Both the position numbers and the translations under genes were made by a program. Shown piece after piece: positions 1-60,800 of a DNA stretch of 64,000 nt (positions within the stretch are counted from its first letter, which is position 1; each line of letters opens with the position of its first letter). Source of the stretch: Ricordea florida. Its lineage: Eukaryota; Cnidaria; Anthozoa; Corallimorpharia; Ricordeidae. The stretch is taken from the NCBI GenBank assembly GCA_949710005.1, contig OX453277.1, positions 12,758,178 to 12,822,177 on the forward strand, given 5' to 3'. Below the pieces are notes generated by a model that saw nothing but the letters and a program-made list of their open reading frames with translations, did no database searches and was not told where the DNA came from.

Positions 1-564
1 ATTCCCCTCAGTTCTTTGTCGGGCAGTATCGCCTGAAGAAGACTAGCAGTAAGCAGACGAAACGTCGCGACCACCACCCAAGTGACTCCGTCCTGAGACC
101 ATAGAACTAATTTTTTATATTATCATTATTAAAGTAGTCTCTCTTAACCAGAGAGGTTAGGCTGTCATGATCGCTTTCTCGTCTTGTGTCAAACACAGTT
201 ATGAAATCTTTTCCTCTCTCAGTGGTAAATTATTCGAGAGGCTAAGCAAACTATTGCTACAACTTAACCCATAAAAAGACCCGCAGCGATATATTTACGC
301 AAAACCCTTTTATCAACAGGGAGCCTGTACATTTCGAAGCTCCCTCCTCTGAGAAAATTAACCAATCAGATTATTCAAATAATTTTTTAGTCCAATCAGT
401 AATCGCGACTTGAATTACCGCTTATCGGTAAATCGCTGGCGTCTAAAACGGTTTTTGACAGTTTCGAAGTTTGTGGTTTCAAGAGACGGTTGTTCTGGTA
501 TTATTTTGGCATTTTGGGGTTTTTTTTTTGATGCACAAAGTAGGGTCATTGGAAAGCATAGGAA
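1..564 (+). promoter_or_regulatory. Upstream and 5' UTR region of CIT
   Basis: No open frame of note. Bases 31-125 are a fragment of a dispersed repeat (also found inverted near 55,480-55,560). No clear TATA box in a position that could be trusted. The 150 bases before the ATG are T/G-rich. A short upstream ATG at 531 opens a 13-codon frame that ends at 572, overlapping the CIT start. The transcription start cannot be placed from sequence. Confidence 0.4.
31..125 (+). repeat. Dispersed repeat fragment with hammerhead-like core
   Basis: Contains CTGAAGA (33-39) and GAAACGTC (59-66) separated by an imperfect stem, followed by a CACCACCCAAGTGACT stretch. An inverted, diverged copy is at 55,477-55,560. 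The sequence type resembles the terminal repeats of Penelope-like elements, but no coding part is here. Confidence 0.5.
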
Positions 565-49077
<48,513 letters not shown>

Positions 49078-49631
49078 ATGGACGAAATCATGATTGTTTT
49101 ACCTCTTGCTTATGTGAAAAAGACAGGGTATAGCTGTAATGGAGAAAGAGAATAGATCTGATACCTTTTTATCACTTTAAGTTGTTTTTGGTACCATAAC
49201 GTTGATACCTCAGATGAATTAGTTTGGTAAACCTTAATTATAGTTTTCAATTATGAAAGAGGAACAGAAATGAATTGAACAATTAGTGACGGATTTGCAT
49301 TTGAACTTCTGAAAAGCTCGAATCTCTTAATTTTGAGATATCACTATCATAGTGGTATCAATTCGTAAGGGATGGCAAGTTATATTGACAATAACATTAG
49401 ATGCACTCTTCCCTGGTATTTCGACTCTGTCTGTACGAAATATTTTTGTATTGTGTTGTCCTCCAGTATGGCTGCCTCTGACAAAAAGGCAGAAGAATTT
49501 GGGACCATTCCACGTTGTCCGCTATAAATTTACCATACGAAGGCAGCATGATGTATTTCGAAATCTAAATCGTCTAGAATTTCAAGTAAACCCAACCAGT
49601 AAGATGTCAGTTCTCTTTTTAGAAGAAGAAA

Positions 49632-49673
49632 GGGGGTAGGGCGTTTTTGTGTTGGGGGGAGGGGGGGGGGGTG
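49632..49673 (+). other. G-rich tract with quadruplex potential
   Basis: Runs of 5, 3, 6 and 11 G separated by short spacers, on the transcribed-sense strand of the CIT 3' UTR. It can form a G-quadruplex in RNA by the four-run rule, but one spacer is 14 bases long. Confidence 0.5.
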
Positions 49674-49918
49674 GCAAAAGCACGAAGAGAAAATGGCTGA
49701 TCAAAATCTGGGAGATACTGTAGAGAGGCGCCTTCTTTTCCCAGATTTCTTTCTTGATCCGTTTTCGCGTGTTTTAGCTTCACGTTCGACGGTATTAGAA
49801 CAGCAGACCCCTTTTGAAGTCAAACGCATATGACAAAGGGACAAAATGCAACGATTTCTAGATTAGATTAGTAAATTAATTAGAGTCTAGCGACTTACTT
49901 GCTTTTTTATTGTAGACG

Positions 49919-49924
49919 AATAAA
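49919..49924 (+). terminator. Candidate CIT polyadenylation signal
   Basis: AATAAA in an AT-rich stretch 840 bases after the stop codon, followed by T-rich sequence. It is the first canonical hexamer I saw downstream of the gene on this strand. RNA 3' ends are needed to confirm it. Confidence 0.4.
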
Positions 49925-51809
49925 TAATTTCACTGAATAATTAGTGTAAATAATTTTGCATTGTAATGCTAGTCCTGTACCTCTAAGAAAGGTAGTGTAC
50001 GATTTCCAGAGGACAATTTGTTTATGTATTGACTGGCGTATCCATTCGATCGTTAATTCCGGTTTGAAATTTTGAAGATTTTCCATGCAAATAGAACGAG
50101 GAGCCTTGTGAAGTTAGAACCAAATTTCGGATATTTCTTCCGGGCAATCGCGGGAAATTTTGATTAAATGAAACGCTTTCGCAAACTTACTCGTTGGTTC
50201 TTTTTTCGGTAGGTTTCCTCAGAATCATCCATTTTATTCGCTTCTGTTTAATTTCCGGACAGTTTTGGTCGAATTGAAAGCGCCCACCAAAAAAGGTTTT
50301 TACAGGTGTATGATGTGGTTCGTCATCCCTGCCGGGTACCTCCCCCTTCCACCTGGGACTTGCTCATGCTAAAGTAGAATAGAGAAAGTAGCCCATGGTG
50401 ACGAACACTTCTTCCCTCCATTCTTGTAAAAGTCCCTTGAAGATACACTGCAAAAGGCAATAATTCCGTAGTCAATGTCGTGTTTTTTTCTTGGCTAGAA
50501 ATAAACACGTTTACAAACGGCAAGCATGTTATTATTAGTTCGTGATAAAATTACTCTAACCCTCTTTTTGTGGGCACTCTTATGCTTTTTAGTCACGTTG
50601 TGCAAAACTGCTATACTCGACGACAAGAAGTAGATGTACTATGCATTTTTATCAGCAATTTTCAAGTTATCCAGTAAGACATGGCTCCCGCTGGAGCTAT
50701 GGCAGGCATTCCTTTGCAACTTGACTAATTTAATTCACTAACGGTTGTAAGAATGACCTGAACGAAAAGTCTAGAAAGCTGCTTCTCTGACCAGCCCCAA
50801 GAGCGCTTCAAATCACATTCCAAAGAGTTAACCTTCTTCCCAGCTTTACACCTTTTTCTCACGCCTGTCGACGAGAATTTCACAAAGCTTAACTTATGCA
50901 AATTGACTCTAGGGTCCGCTTGATTGAAAGCGGTTTAGCGCTGATCCGATTTTCTAGGAACAGGGCAAATGAAACAAGGTAATTAGCGAAATTTAATTTC
51001 CACAGTTGTTGTGCAAACGTTTGGGAAATGTTATCTTGAGGAAAAACTGCACATTTCTTTGGTGGCAATGGTGCTTCGAAGCTCGCACATACTTTATAAA
51101 TTTGAACGAAATCAGTTAATCCACTACGATTTCAGCTTATGACCAATTAGTTAACTCGAACGTCATTGATTCAAATCTCGCTCAAATTCAGTTTATGTTT
51201 ATCACCAAAACAATTGCAATAAAATTGGGAAGATGAAATTCTCTGTTTCGCTTGGGAAAAAATGCTTCTAAGGAACTATACATTGCGTGTAAATTGTTTT
51301 AAATTTTTCTTCGCTTTAATAGTTCATCTACATTTCGAGATGCCATATGTAAACTGAGTCTAGATATGAGTTTTAAAATGAGTTGGTAACTATGAAAAAA
51401 ATTGAGAACAATAAACTAATACCAATCAAACCTAAGCAATTATTTTCCGAGTATAAGTTCAAATGTGTTTTGAGGTTTTCAAGCAACAACAACAAATTGA
51501 GACGCAGCAACTTCTATCTGACCTCCTTCAAGCAACTAGAATTACATCACATTTTCTTTATTTTTTTAAACCTCAAAAGATTCTTCGTATCATGCCAAAC
51601 TTAATTTATCCTCCACTGGGCTCAGGCCTCCAACAAAAACACCAAGGATTTAGAAAACGACGAGGGAAACTCATTCCACGACAGCTTAGATTCTAAAAGT
51701 TTCCGTCGAACATTTTCCAAACTCGTCCCTAATAAAGGACATGACAATGTCAATTAGATAAGAGATTTAAGTAACTAGAATGGGAAGCATAATGGAAATT
51801 ATTTTGAAA

Positions 51810-52690
51810 GGCTAAAACGAGCAGTCGGTGGTTATTTTGGATGGCAAAAAGAGCAGTTTTATTGGCTATTTTAGATGGTTATAAAGTAGGTTTTAATGGT
51901 TATTTTGGATGTTAAATGGACATTTTCTAGTGGTTATGTTGGATTGTTGAGGAGGGGTACATTTTGCTGGTTATTATGGATCATGGTGGACATAAGTAGT
52001 GCGTAAAATCAAGAAGGGGGATGATAGGACGGTAGATGTGTTTAATAATAAGTGTCTGGAAGATTTTGCGAATTTAGTGGCAAGACCATATTAGTTCAAG
52101 AGAGTTGCTGGATAGAGCAGAGATGAGGTAAATGAGTGAGGAAGGAGAAGGTGGAAGATAATTAGCCACATATCAAGACAACACCAGAACAACGACAGCA
52201 ACGTGGCACTGACATGGGCACTAGAAGAGAAAAGGAAAAGGGGAAGACCAAAGACAACGTGGAGACGTACGGTAGAAAAGGAAAGGAGAGAAGCAGAATG
52301 GAAGACGTGGGGAGAGGCAAGAGTTGTCGCAGCGGAAGAGGAAACGTGGAAAAGCTCTGTGAATGCCTTATGTGCCAGAGGGCACTTAGAAGATAGGTAA
52401 CAGGACACAAGCAGTTACTGGTGGTTATTTCAAGTGAAAAAAAAATGCGGCAGATTTAAGTGGTTATTTCAGGTGGTAAAAAGGAGCAGTTTTGAGGGTA
52501 TTCTGGATGGCTGCAAACAGGCAGGTTTCGGTTTGTTTTTGCCTGATGATTGAAAGGGGGCAGTTTTTGTGGTTTTTTCGATAGCTGTTAGGAGGGAGGT
52601 TTTAATCCTCTCTCTTATGGTCAAAAGTGGAGTGGTTTTTGGATGTTTAGACAGTTTTTTGTTGTTAGGAATGACTTGGCAGTCGTTTAG
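51810..52690 (+). repeat. Decayed minisatellite, left part
   Basis: Diverged units like GGTTATTTTGGATGG followed by AAAAAGAGCAGTTTT. The array is broken by a LINE fragment and by the Tigger element; remnants resume at 55,372-55,470. Confidence 0.7.
52070..52405 (+). mobile_element. LINE 3' coding fragment
   Basis: Frame 52,203-52,400 gives KRKRGRPKTTWRRTVEKERR and VNALCARGHLEDR, the well-known C-terminal end of invertebrate LINE reverse transcriptases. Upstream the frame is broken. It is dead and 5'-truncated. Confidence 0.8.
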
Positions 52691-52694
52691 CATA

Positions 52695-55368
52695 CAGTCA
52701 ACTCTCTCTAAGCGGACACCTCTCTAAGGCGGACACCTCTGTAAGGCGGACAGAAAATTTAGTCCCTGCCGAATTTTACTTGTTTCTCTGTAACTGAACT
52801 CTCTCTAAGGCGGACATCTCTCTAAGGCGGACAGCGGACACTTTTTTTCAACATGTTGGTTCTAAAAACCTCTCAAAGCGGACACCGGATGTTTATGAAA
52901 TTTTATAACAGGTCCAGAATTCCGAAAAATTAGCGCAATCTGATAACAGTGATTTTAATAAAATATACCAGACCCTACAATATGTCTTAATACAATATTA
53001 AAGTCACTTTTCCCGTCAGTTATACAACAAATCATTTGCGCTGCCTTTTACTGGAATCAGTTGAGTCACTTGTATTCTTCCTTCGCTTTTTCGTGTCTTG
53101 GTTTAGATCAACGGCAGTTGTAATCTTGTCGTTTTCTTTACCTATGCACTTTGCTATCCAGGCCACGACCTTTGGAACACCTTGAAACTTGTACTTGCAT
53201 GGGACTTCAAGCCCGTAGCCACCCCCACGGTTTAATCTTTTTCCTGTAACTTCACAAGAGGCGCTACTTGATTCAAGTTCCAAGAAACGACTGACATAGC
53301 GGGTGTAGATTAATGGCACATGGCCGACAACTTTTCCATCTTTGGTTACGGCAACAGCGTAACCACTCGGAGTTCCACTGAAGTTCCACTCGGAGCGATA
53401 CGTGCATGCTGTGGTGTGACATTTTCAAAAACAAAATGTCGCTCTCAAAAGATGCTCGTGTAAAATACAAAACCCTCACTCTAGAAGAACGAATAGCTGT
53501 TCTCAACCACGCTAAAGGAAACCCTAAACATGGTTGCCGAAAAATAGCTGAGATTTTCGGAGTAGGCAAAACCCAGATTGCTGCTGTATTTTTAAAAAGA
53601 CGAAACCAATATCCGAGCTCGTTATGAGAGCATGGGCCAATCCGGCTACAAGAGAGCACGAGACGGGAAGTACGAAGAGATCAATGAAGCAATATATAAG
53701 TGGTACTGCCTAGCAAGGGACTCAATGGTTCCGATAAACGGTCCTATGCTACAGGAGGAAGCATCGGCGATAGCCGCAAGGCTGGGGAAGTATCCTGACT
53801 TCAAGGCGTCGAGCGGCTGGCTAGAATGCTGGAAGAATCGATACGGCATTAAACAGAGGGTCGTAGAGGGTGAATCCGGCCAGGTTCAAACGGAGGCAGT
53901 TGAATCGTGGATGGAGAGGTTGAGAGAGCTTTGCAAAGGCTACAGTCCTGAAGACATATGGAACGAAGATGAAACAGGATGTTTCTTCCGGGCACTGCCA
54001 GAGAAAAGCCTAGCCGAGGAAGGGCGGAGGTGCAAAGGTGGTAAGAAGTCCAAGCTACGTATGACCGTGGCACTTTTTACAAATGCCAATGGTGACAAAG
54101 AGGAGCCCGTTGTCATTTGGAGGAGCCTTAATCCAAGGTGCTTCAAGAATTTGCCAGGGAAACGGCCTCTGCATGTAAAATATTTCTCGAATCCCAAATC
54201 CTGGATGAATTCAGAAATAATGAAAGAGCTATTGAACAAACTCAACAGGAAAATGAGAAACCAAGGGAGGCATATCATGTTATTTCTCGATAATGCTGGC
54301 TGTCATCCGAGCGATGTAAAAGATTCGTATTTCAACATCAAGATGGTGTTCTTGCCACCAAACACGACATCTCGCCTTCAGCCACTCGATGCTGGAATAA
54401 TCAAGAACTTTAAGGTCCGTTACAGAAAACTACTGCTGAAGTTTGTAGTTTCACATGTTAACAGTCGATCCGCCGCCGCAGAAATCGTGAATACAGTTGA
54501 CGTGCTGCAAGCAATAAGGTGGGTAAAGCAATCCTGGGAGGAAGTTCCCAAAGAAATGATCAGGAAGTGTTTTCACAAGTGTGGATTTTCGGCATCCATT
54601 TGTGAGTCAGAGGTTACCGAGGACACTGCGTTGTTTGAGGAATTCGGAAACCTCGTTCAAGGTATCGATGGTATCGACGGGCTTTCGGCAGAGCAATATA
54701 TCTCTGTAGATGAAGAAGTTCCAACATCAGCACCCCCGGTAAACACATCCAGAGATGACTGGCGGGAAGCTCTTCGAGACGAGGCACTTTCTCTTTGTGC
54801 CGCCGAGGCAGACGAGCCAGCTTCAAAAGAGACCGTAGTAGAAGATAGTGACCAGGAAGAAGTAGACATCGAACCAGTCGAGAGTTCCATCCAGTCGATT
54901 GCAGAAGCCATGAAGGTTGTAGCAGACTTACAGCGCTTCGCCTCTTCGAAGCTAAAGGATGACGATATGGTGACCGGTTTAATAAAGATCTCACAGCGCC
55001 TACAAGATGCCAGACTTGCAACGCAACAACAGTGCAGCATTACAAAGTTTTTTTCGTAGTGGATGGGGGTTATGAACCCCGACTCCACGTACTGTCAAAT
55101 AACAAGCGACACAAACGAGTTTTGTTAAGGTTGATTCACAAATGTCAGTTCAAAGTGTGTATGAACTGTGTTGGATTCCGTAAGGACTAAAAGAAACACA
55201 GCCGGTCCGTCATGACTACATTGTACACTGTAATTAAAGTAATAAAGCACTGGTTTCAGTTTTGATGTTCCGGTGTCAGGTTAGATGAACTCTCTCTAAG
55301 GCGGACACCTCTCTAAGGCGGACAGTAAATCTGGTACCGAGGGTGTCCGCCTTAGAGAGAGTTGACTG
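52695..55368 (+). mobile_element. Tigger/pogo-type DNA transposon, nearly complete
   Basis: Terminal repeats CAGTCAACTCTCTCTAAG at both ends, with TA duplications at 52,693-52,694 and 55,369-55,370. Subterminal CTCTCTAAGGCGGACA repeats lie at both sides. 2,674 bp with one transposase gene. The ends are almost identical, so insertion is recent. It sits in the old minisatellite between the two host genes. Confidence 0.93.
53436..55059 (+). pseudogene. Tigger transposase with one frameshift
   Basis: N-terminal frame from MSLSKDARVKYKTLTLEER (helix-turn-helix of Psq type, 53,436-53,627) is one base out of phase with the main frame. The phases join near 53,605, where one C is in excess (NQYPSS against NIRARYESMGQ). 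The main frame has a CENP-B-type domain (FKASSGWLECWKNRYGIK), then a DDE/D catalytic core with D113 (NEDETG), D220 (LFLDNAGCHP) and D253 (LQPLDAGIIKNF), numbered from the ATG at 53,632: a DD32D spacing. The C-terminus is acidic and ends SITKFFS. Loss of phase would disable DNA binding unless corrected. Confidence 0.9.
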
Positions 55369-55476
55369 TAAATAACAAAAGGGCAGTTTTGGTTTTTTGA
55401 ATTGGTCAAAAAGGAGCTGTTTTTTCTGGGTACTGCATGATTGACAGGCATCTTTTGTGGTTCTATTGAATGATAA

Positions 55477-55560
55477 TATAAATTATTTCTATGGTCTCAC
55501 GACGAAGTCACTTGGGTGGTGATCGCAACGTTTCGACTGCTTACTGCTAGTCTTCTCCAG
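55477..55560 (-). repeat. Dispersed repeat, inverted copy of 31-125
   Basis: Minus strand: GGAGAAGACTAGCAGTAAGC, then AGTCGAAACGTT and CACCACCCAAGTGACTTCG. The stem GACT-A-GC with GCAGTC pairs well here. Confidence 0.7.
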
Positions 55561-55689
55561 GCGATGGGGTCGACTGTCGGCTGTTCCCGGTGCATTATTA
55601 TATATCATGTTGGTCTCCTGTGATTGGTGCGTTTCGATCCGGCCATGGTTTTTCTCTCACCACGTTTTCCTCCGGCGTCTGCTGGCTTG

Positions 55690-56893
55690 TCACGCGTATG
55701 GCAAGCCAAATGTAGCAAAATTCAGTATAACTATATTCAATTAATTTAATCCTGATACTCATTTAGAATTTTGATATTCATTCAATTCAATCCTCCAAAA
55801 TTCATTTAATTCATTTTTTCTAATTCATTTTTTTTTAATTCATTCAATTTTATGCGTCCCTATTGATTCAATTCATTGACCAAAATTCATTCAATTCAAT
55901 CAGTTCATATTCATTCAATTCAATCCGTGGAGTATTCATTTAATGTTTGCTCTCATTTATTTAATTCTGGAGACTGGGACGAGAGATGAAATTCGAGGGG
56001 TACTGGGACTTCCTGCATAGTTTTGGAACTTGCCATCTTGGAAAAGCGACGTGCAGTTTATACGCTCCTGTTTCTTCGAGAAATTATGGATGAGGAGAAA
56101 CTGAAACGGGCTGCAGACCTCCTTAGAGAGGCACACATGTATATGCTAAGATATGCCTTTTGAAGAATACCTTTATTGCTCTTTGACAACTAGATAAACT
56201 TGATTTAACTCAAAATTTTAACTTTCAGTTGCTCTTTCACAGATTTCCAGATAGAAAGAAGTAAACAGTCATAATAGTAATTTTCTAAATGCTATATTAA
56301 AGTACATGTAGTGGTAGCATTTGATTTTAGCTACCACTGCTGGCTTTGAACACTATAAGAACCTAAAATGCCTTTATAACAACCTATACCGGTATCATTA
56401 CATTTGTGTATCATACATGCTGTGGCCTCAACCAAAGGCGCCCTGTCTACAGCCTGTTTATTCAATGCTTGTGTAAAGGTTTTAACTAGAAATAATATGC
56501 AAATTTAAAAATAAGAAATATACGACAACAAATGACGGCAAGCACAGAAAGCTGCTAGGAATACGAAAGAACCGGATGAAGGAAAACCTGATTCATTGAT
56601 TCATACAGGAGCGTATGAACTGCACATCGCTTTTCCAAGATGGCAAGTTCTAAAACGATGCAGGAAGTCCTAGTACCGACTTTCATCTCTCGTCCTAGTC
56701 TCCAGAATTAAATAAATGAGAGAATGAATGAATGAATTTTGGTCAATGAATTGAATCAACAGGGACGCATAAAATTGAATGAATTTTGGAGGATTGAATT
56801 GAATGAATATCAAAATTCTAAATGAGAATAAGGATTAAATTAAATGAATATAGCGATATTGAATTTTGCTACATTTGGATTGCCATACACGCG
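55690..56893. mobile_element. Fold-back element with long, imperfect inverted arms
   Basis: Left arm about 55,690-56,075, right arm about 56,600-56,893. Mirrored words: AATGTAGCAAAATTC, AATTCAATCCTCCAAAATTC, AATTCATTGACCAAAATTC, CAAGATGGCAAGTTC (complement). Arms are built largely of ATTCAATTCATT units. The 525-bp centre opens a short frame from 56,087 (MDEEKLKRAADLLREAHMYM) that I cannot assign. Confidence 0.75.
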
Positions 56894-57818
56894 CTTGTTT
56901 TGATGTTTCCCGATTGTCGGCATCCACGCTTCCGGTATTTCGATGCCATTTTCCCTGTTTGCGTTGTTAGGGTTAAGTCTTATGTGGATTGCCTCCTTTA
57001 CCTTTCTTGTAAAGCAGTGTCCCGATTGTATTGAATGGTTTAAAGAGGCAATTTGGAAAAAAGGTGGTAGTGTTAACATTTGACTTGAAATCAAAGGGTA
57101 GCTTTTGCTGTAAGTATGGAGGAAATGACTCGACTAATTTTGTTACCCGAAACAGCATTTTTTAGACTTATAACGCACTAAAAAAACGTACAAACATGAA
57201 GCCGCGTCACCCTTCTTTGTCAGTGGTCTTACTGACGTGTCTCGATGTTGGCAATGTTGAGCTAATCTAAGTAATGGAAAAAGCAGAGGGCTAACTCCTA
57301 GAAAATCGCAAGGTACTTCGTATAAGGTGGACATTGGTGTACAATTATGATAGGAGGTAAGACTAGTCTTCCTCAGTGGAAGAAAAGCTGTAATGACAAA
57401 ATACAAATATCAATCAGATGATAAAAACCTTTAATCTCAGATATCCAAAATGTCATACATTTACAAAATAAACTCCCAGCAAACTCAGATAAAAGACTAG
57501 AGAACAACGTTTATCGTTTTCACGACTATTGATAAATACAGCTTATCTAATGTACTTGAGACTTTCACTGAGGGTCACATATAGGCAAAATGACCAGTCA
57601 TGAATAAACATTTCACGGCTGTGAGATTTTAAAGAGAAAATAGCAACACTTGGCCAGACTGTAAAAAAGCCAATGCCATGATATTTGGAACCCTCGTTAA
57701 AAATTACTTCGCATTTTCCGAAACTTGTGCATGTAAAACTCCCTAAATACGGCTACGCTTATTAACTACAGTCGCCTTCTGCTCGCAAGAGAAGGCAGCG
57801 ACAAACTTGCGTAAGAAA
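56894..57818. other. Intergenic and probable SR factor 3' UTR
   Basis: No coding signal. The part nearest 57,818 should be the 3' UTR of the minus-strand SR gene. Confidence 0.5.
57430..57435 (-). terminator. Possible polyadenylation signal of the SR factor gene
   Basis: ATTAAA on the minus strand about 385 bases past the stop codon. It is a common variant hexamer; I saw no AATAAA on this strand between 57,400 and the stop. Weak evidence. Confidence 0.25.
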
Positions 57819-60800
57819 TCACTCAGCTTCTTGTTCAGCATCTCCTGAGGAATGGTTGTTCTGATTTTCTTCCGGTTCTGCAACAGGGGATGACTCCTTC
57901 TCGTTCCTGGGAGACTTCGATCGCGAACGTGAGCGCGACTTGGATTTGCGCGGTGATCGCGAGCGGGATCGCGACTTCGAACGCGATTTGGATTTGGAAC
58001 GAGATTTGGAACGTCTCGGTGACTTGGAGCGAGAACGTGATCTCTGACGGCGTGGAGATCGGGAACGCGAACTTGAGCGGGAACGTGACTTGCTGCGTCT
58101 GCGGCGTGATCGTGAGCGAGATCTCGAACGAGATCGGTTCCTGGACCTGTAACAAAGAAATACGTAAATATTCAATTTGTTGAAAAAGCACAAAACAGCT
58201 GCTCAACATTAGGAAAAAACCTAAAGGAAAAGTACACATTGCAACCAGGTGGACAATCTAGAGATAGTTTGAAGCTAAAGAAATTGGGATAAATCAAACG
58301 AATTGATAAATAATGGTAACTGAACTAAGTGGAGGGCAATTTGGTCTGAAATCATACGCGTGAATTTCACATATCGAACGAGCGCGCAGCACGAGTTCGA
58401 TTTGAAATCACAAGTATGATTTCAGACCAAAATTGCATGGCACGACGTTCAATTACCACCTTATTACATCCACTTTTGAATTCACACAATTTAATAGTCC
58501 TAATAACGGGTTTTTGTTAGTCAAGTGCCAGTATTTTATTGTAAATTTGATTGGTTGTTTAGCTTAGTGTTAATTCTCATTGGCTGAAAAAATGATGCAA
58601 TTTAGATCATAAGATAGTGCGATTTGTGAACAAATCACACTGTTATGGGCCAATCAAATTGCAGGGATCTCCTGTGATTTTAAAATGGATGTAATAAAGT
58701 AAGTTATACCACCTTAAGGTAAAAGGGAGGTGCTGACGTTTCGAATGTTAGCCCTTCGTCAAAGGATGATGTTTGATGCTACGTTGGTTTGAAATAATGA
58801 ATGTAGCTTAATTACAAATCACCCAACCGCCTGTCTAGTGTCTTCTTCAGGTGTGACTAAGCAAAGCTGTGAATGGAGTTGCTCTATTACAAGGTGTAGG
58901 TAAGACTCGGGTAATAATCCGCTATCGCCGTGGTTCAATGTATCCGGGGCGCTACTGACATGCTAAGCTTCTAAGCAACATCTTTGATGTTAGCGGCGGT
59001 TAGCGGTGATAATTCGAGAATAATTCCTTCCAATGGCACGGTTTGCCTTGCCTAATCACCCCTGAAGAAGTCACTACACAGGATTGTCGAAACGTCGGAT
59101 CGGTGAATCGTAACTTTTTACGTTACATTCATTTTTTCAAACCAGCTTTGCATCAAACTACGTCTGATTTACTTAACTCACTACCAAATAATAACGAATT
59201 ACACTTGTCACTGTGCACCTCTAAACTAAGTTATAGAAAAGAAATACATGTCTACGAAGAGCGAACATGCCTCCTCTTTTTAACCCAACCCAAACTTGTT
59301 GTATTTTCACGGAGATTCAAGAGGCATTTTTGAGACAATATTCACGAAGTGAAAGTAGGTGGAAACCAGCTACAATTTCAACTGCATATCGACACTACAC
59401 AATTACATGCAACATCAAGTGCACATTCTAAACCAGCACTGATCCAAAAACCAACATAAAGAAGAAATCAATGGTCTGTTTAGGATATCAGTGAGAGTGC
59501 AGGTTCTCTCTAGTGTTCTTTACTACCCATTCAATTCACTGATAGCTAAGTCAATATAGAATAGGATCGGAAGAAATAAACATAATGCGTTATCAATGAT
59601 AATGATAATGAACTTGAAGAGCGCTCTTTTTCATATGGATATGTTCAAAGGCGCTTTACATCAATTCTCCCATTAATTAATTACAATCAAACTTTATCAA
59701 AGGTCGACCACAACACCAGGGTCTACATCCCCTACTCTTTTCGAACAGTGTTGTGGGATCTTTAATGTCCCACAAGAACAGAAGAAGAGAATACTAGAAT
59801 GTCTAACCATTTGCAGATTTCATAACAAAGGCAGCACATTCTCAGTTATTTTAAGACCTTGAGTGTTGGTCCAGCCAAGGTTTGAACTCATAACCTCCTG
59901 CTCGACAGGACAGCGCTCTACCAACTGAGCTAACTGGGTGGCGGCGATTGAGGAACCTAACATGCAAACCACAGAAAACTTGCTTGAGTAAATCACGTTA
60001 CCTGGAGCGAGTTCGTGACCTTGAACGGGAATTAGAACGTGGGCTCTCCTGCAGAAAAAATGGAGAACAAATTACTGTACCTGAGTGATTGACCAGTAAC
60101 ACTACAAAAGACCAGACACAACTTCACATGTACTCAACATTCTTTCCCGTGTTGGGTTTAATTTAATGCTATGACTTCTTTTAAGTACAAAATCAATTAA
60201 AAGATGAAGTTCTTTTGAATGGCTAAGAACTTGGCTTGTTCAATAAAAATAACAATGGTAACAGTATAGTATTATGCCAAACCACAGCAACCAAGGAAAA
60301 CAACTTTCTCTCCACTCAACTTTAATTGCAAGAAACAAACACTTGAAGTTATGCTCAGTACTCAAGAAACAAGTGGCAAAAAGCGATATACTACTTACAT
60401 CAACAAGTTTAATCCTTTTTCCATTCAGTTCAGAGCCCTGCAGTTTCCTGAGGGCATTTTTCATGTCTCTCTTTGTTGCAAACTCTAAAGTACTAAATAA
60501 GAAGACAAGTTTTAGAACATACAGTCATGACAGTGGTTTCCACATCACCCACCTTTACTTCATTATGCACCCTGTAAATGAATTGCTTTGTTCTCCTAAA
60601 ACAGGAAATGTTTGTGCATAAACTACCATTAACAATTCAGCTACAGCATGAATGATTAAGTATGGGGTGATATGGAAATCTAGCCCTGTGTTCATTTACC
60701 TTGTAAATGATGCAAATATCAGCACACAAGAGCTTTCTGTTACATAATCCTATCCATTGCTAACAAAATGTCTTAGTAACACTGTGCAAGTCCATGTGTT

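Larger units (their letters stand above)
49078..51800. other. CIT 3' UTR and intergenic sequence
   Basis: Holds the likely CIT 3' UTR (to about 49,950), a G-rich tract at 49,632-49,673, and otherwise unremarkable AT-rich sequence. Open frames are short with no recognised domain. Confidence 0.5.

Noticed and set aside
52203-52400. Small Arg/Lys-rich host protein
   Set aside because: The sequence KRKRGRPKTTWRRTV is a standard end of LINE reverse transcriptases.
54657-55088. Open frames of 135-143 codons on the minus strand over the transposase
   Set aside because: Shadows of the Tigger transposase, which has clear catalytic motifs on the plus strand.
57890-58239. Long frames opposite or beside the RS domain
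   Set aside because: RS-encoding DNA is so biased that other frames stay open; the RS frame joins in phase with six upstream exons.
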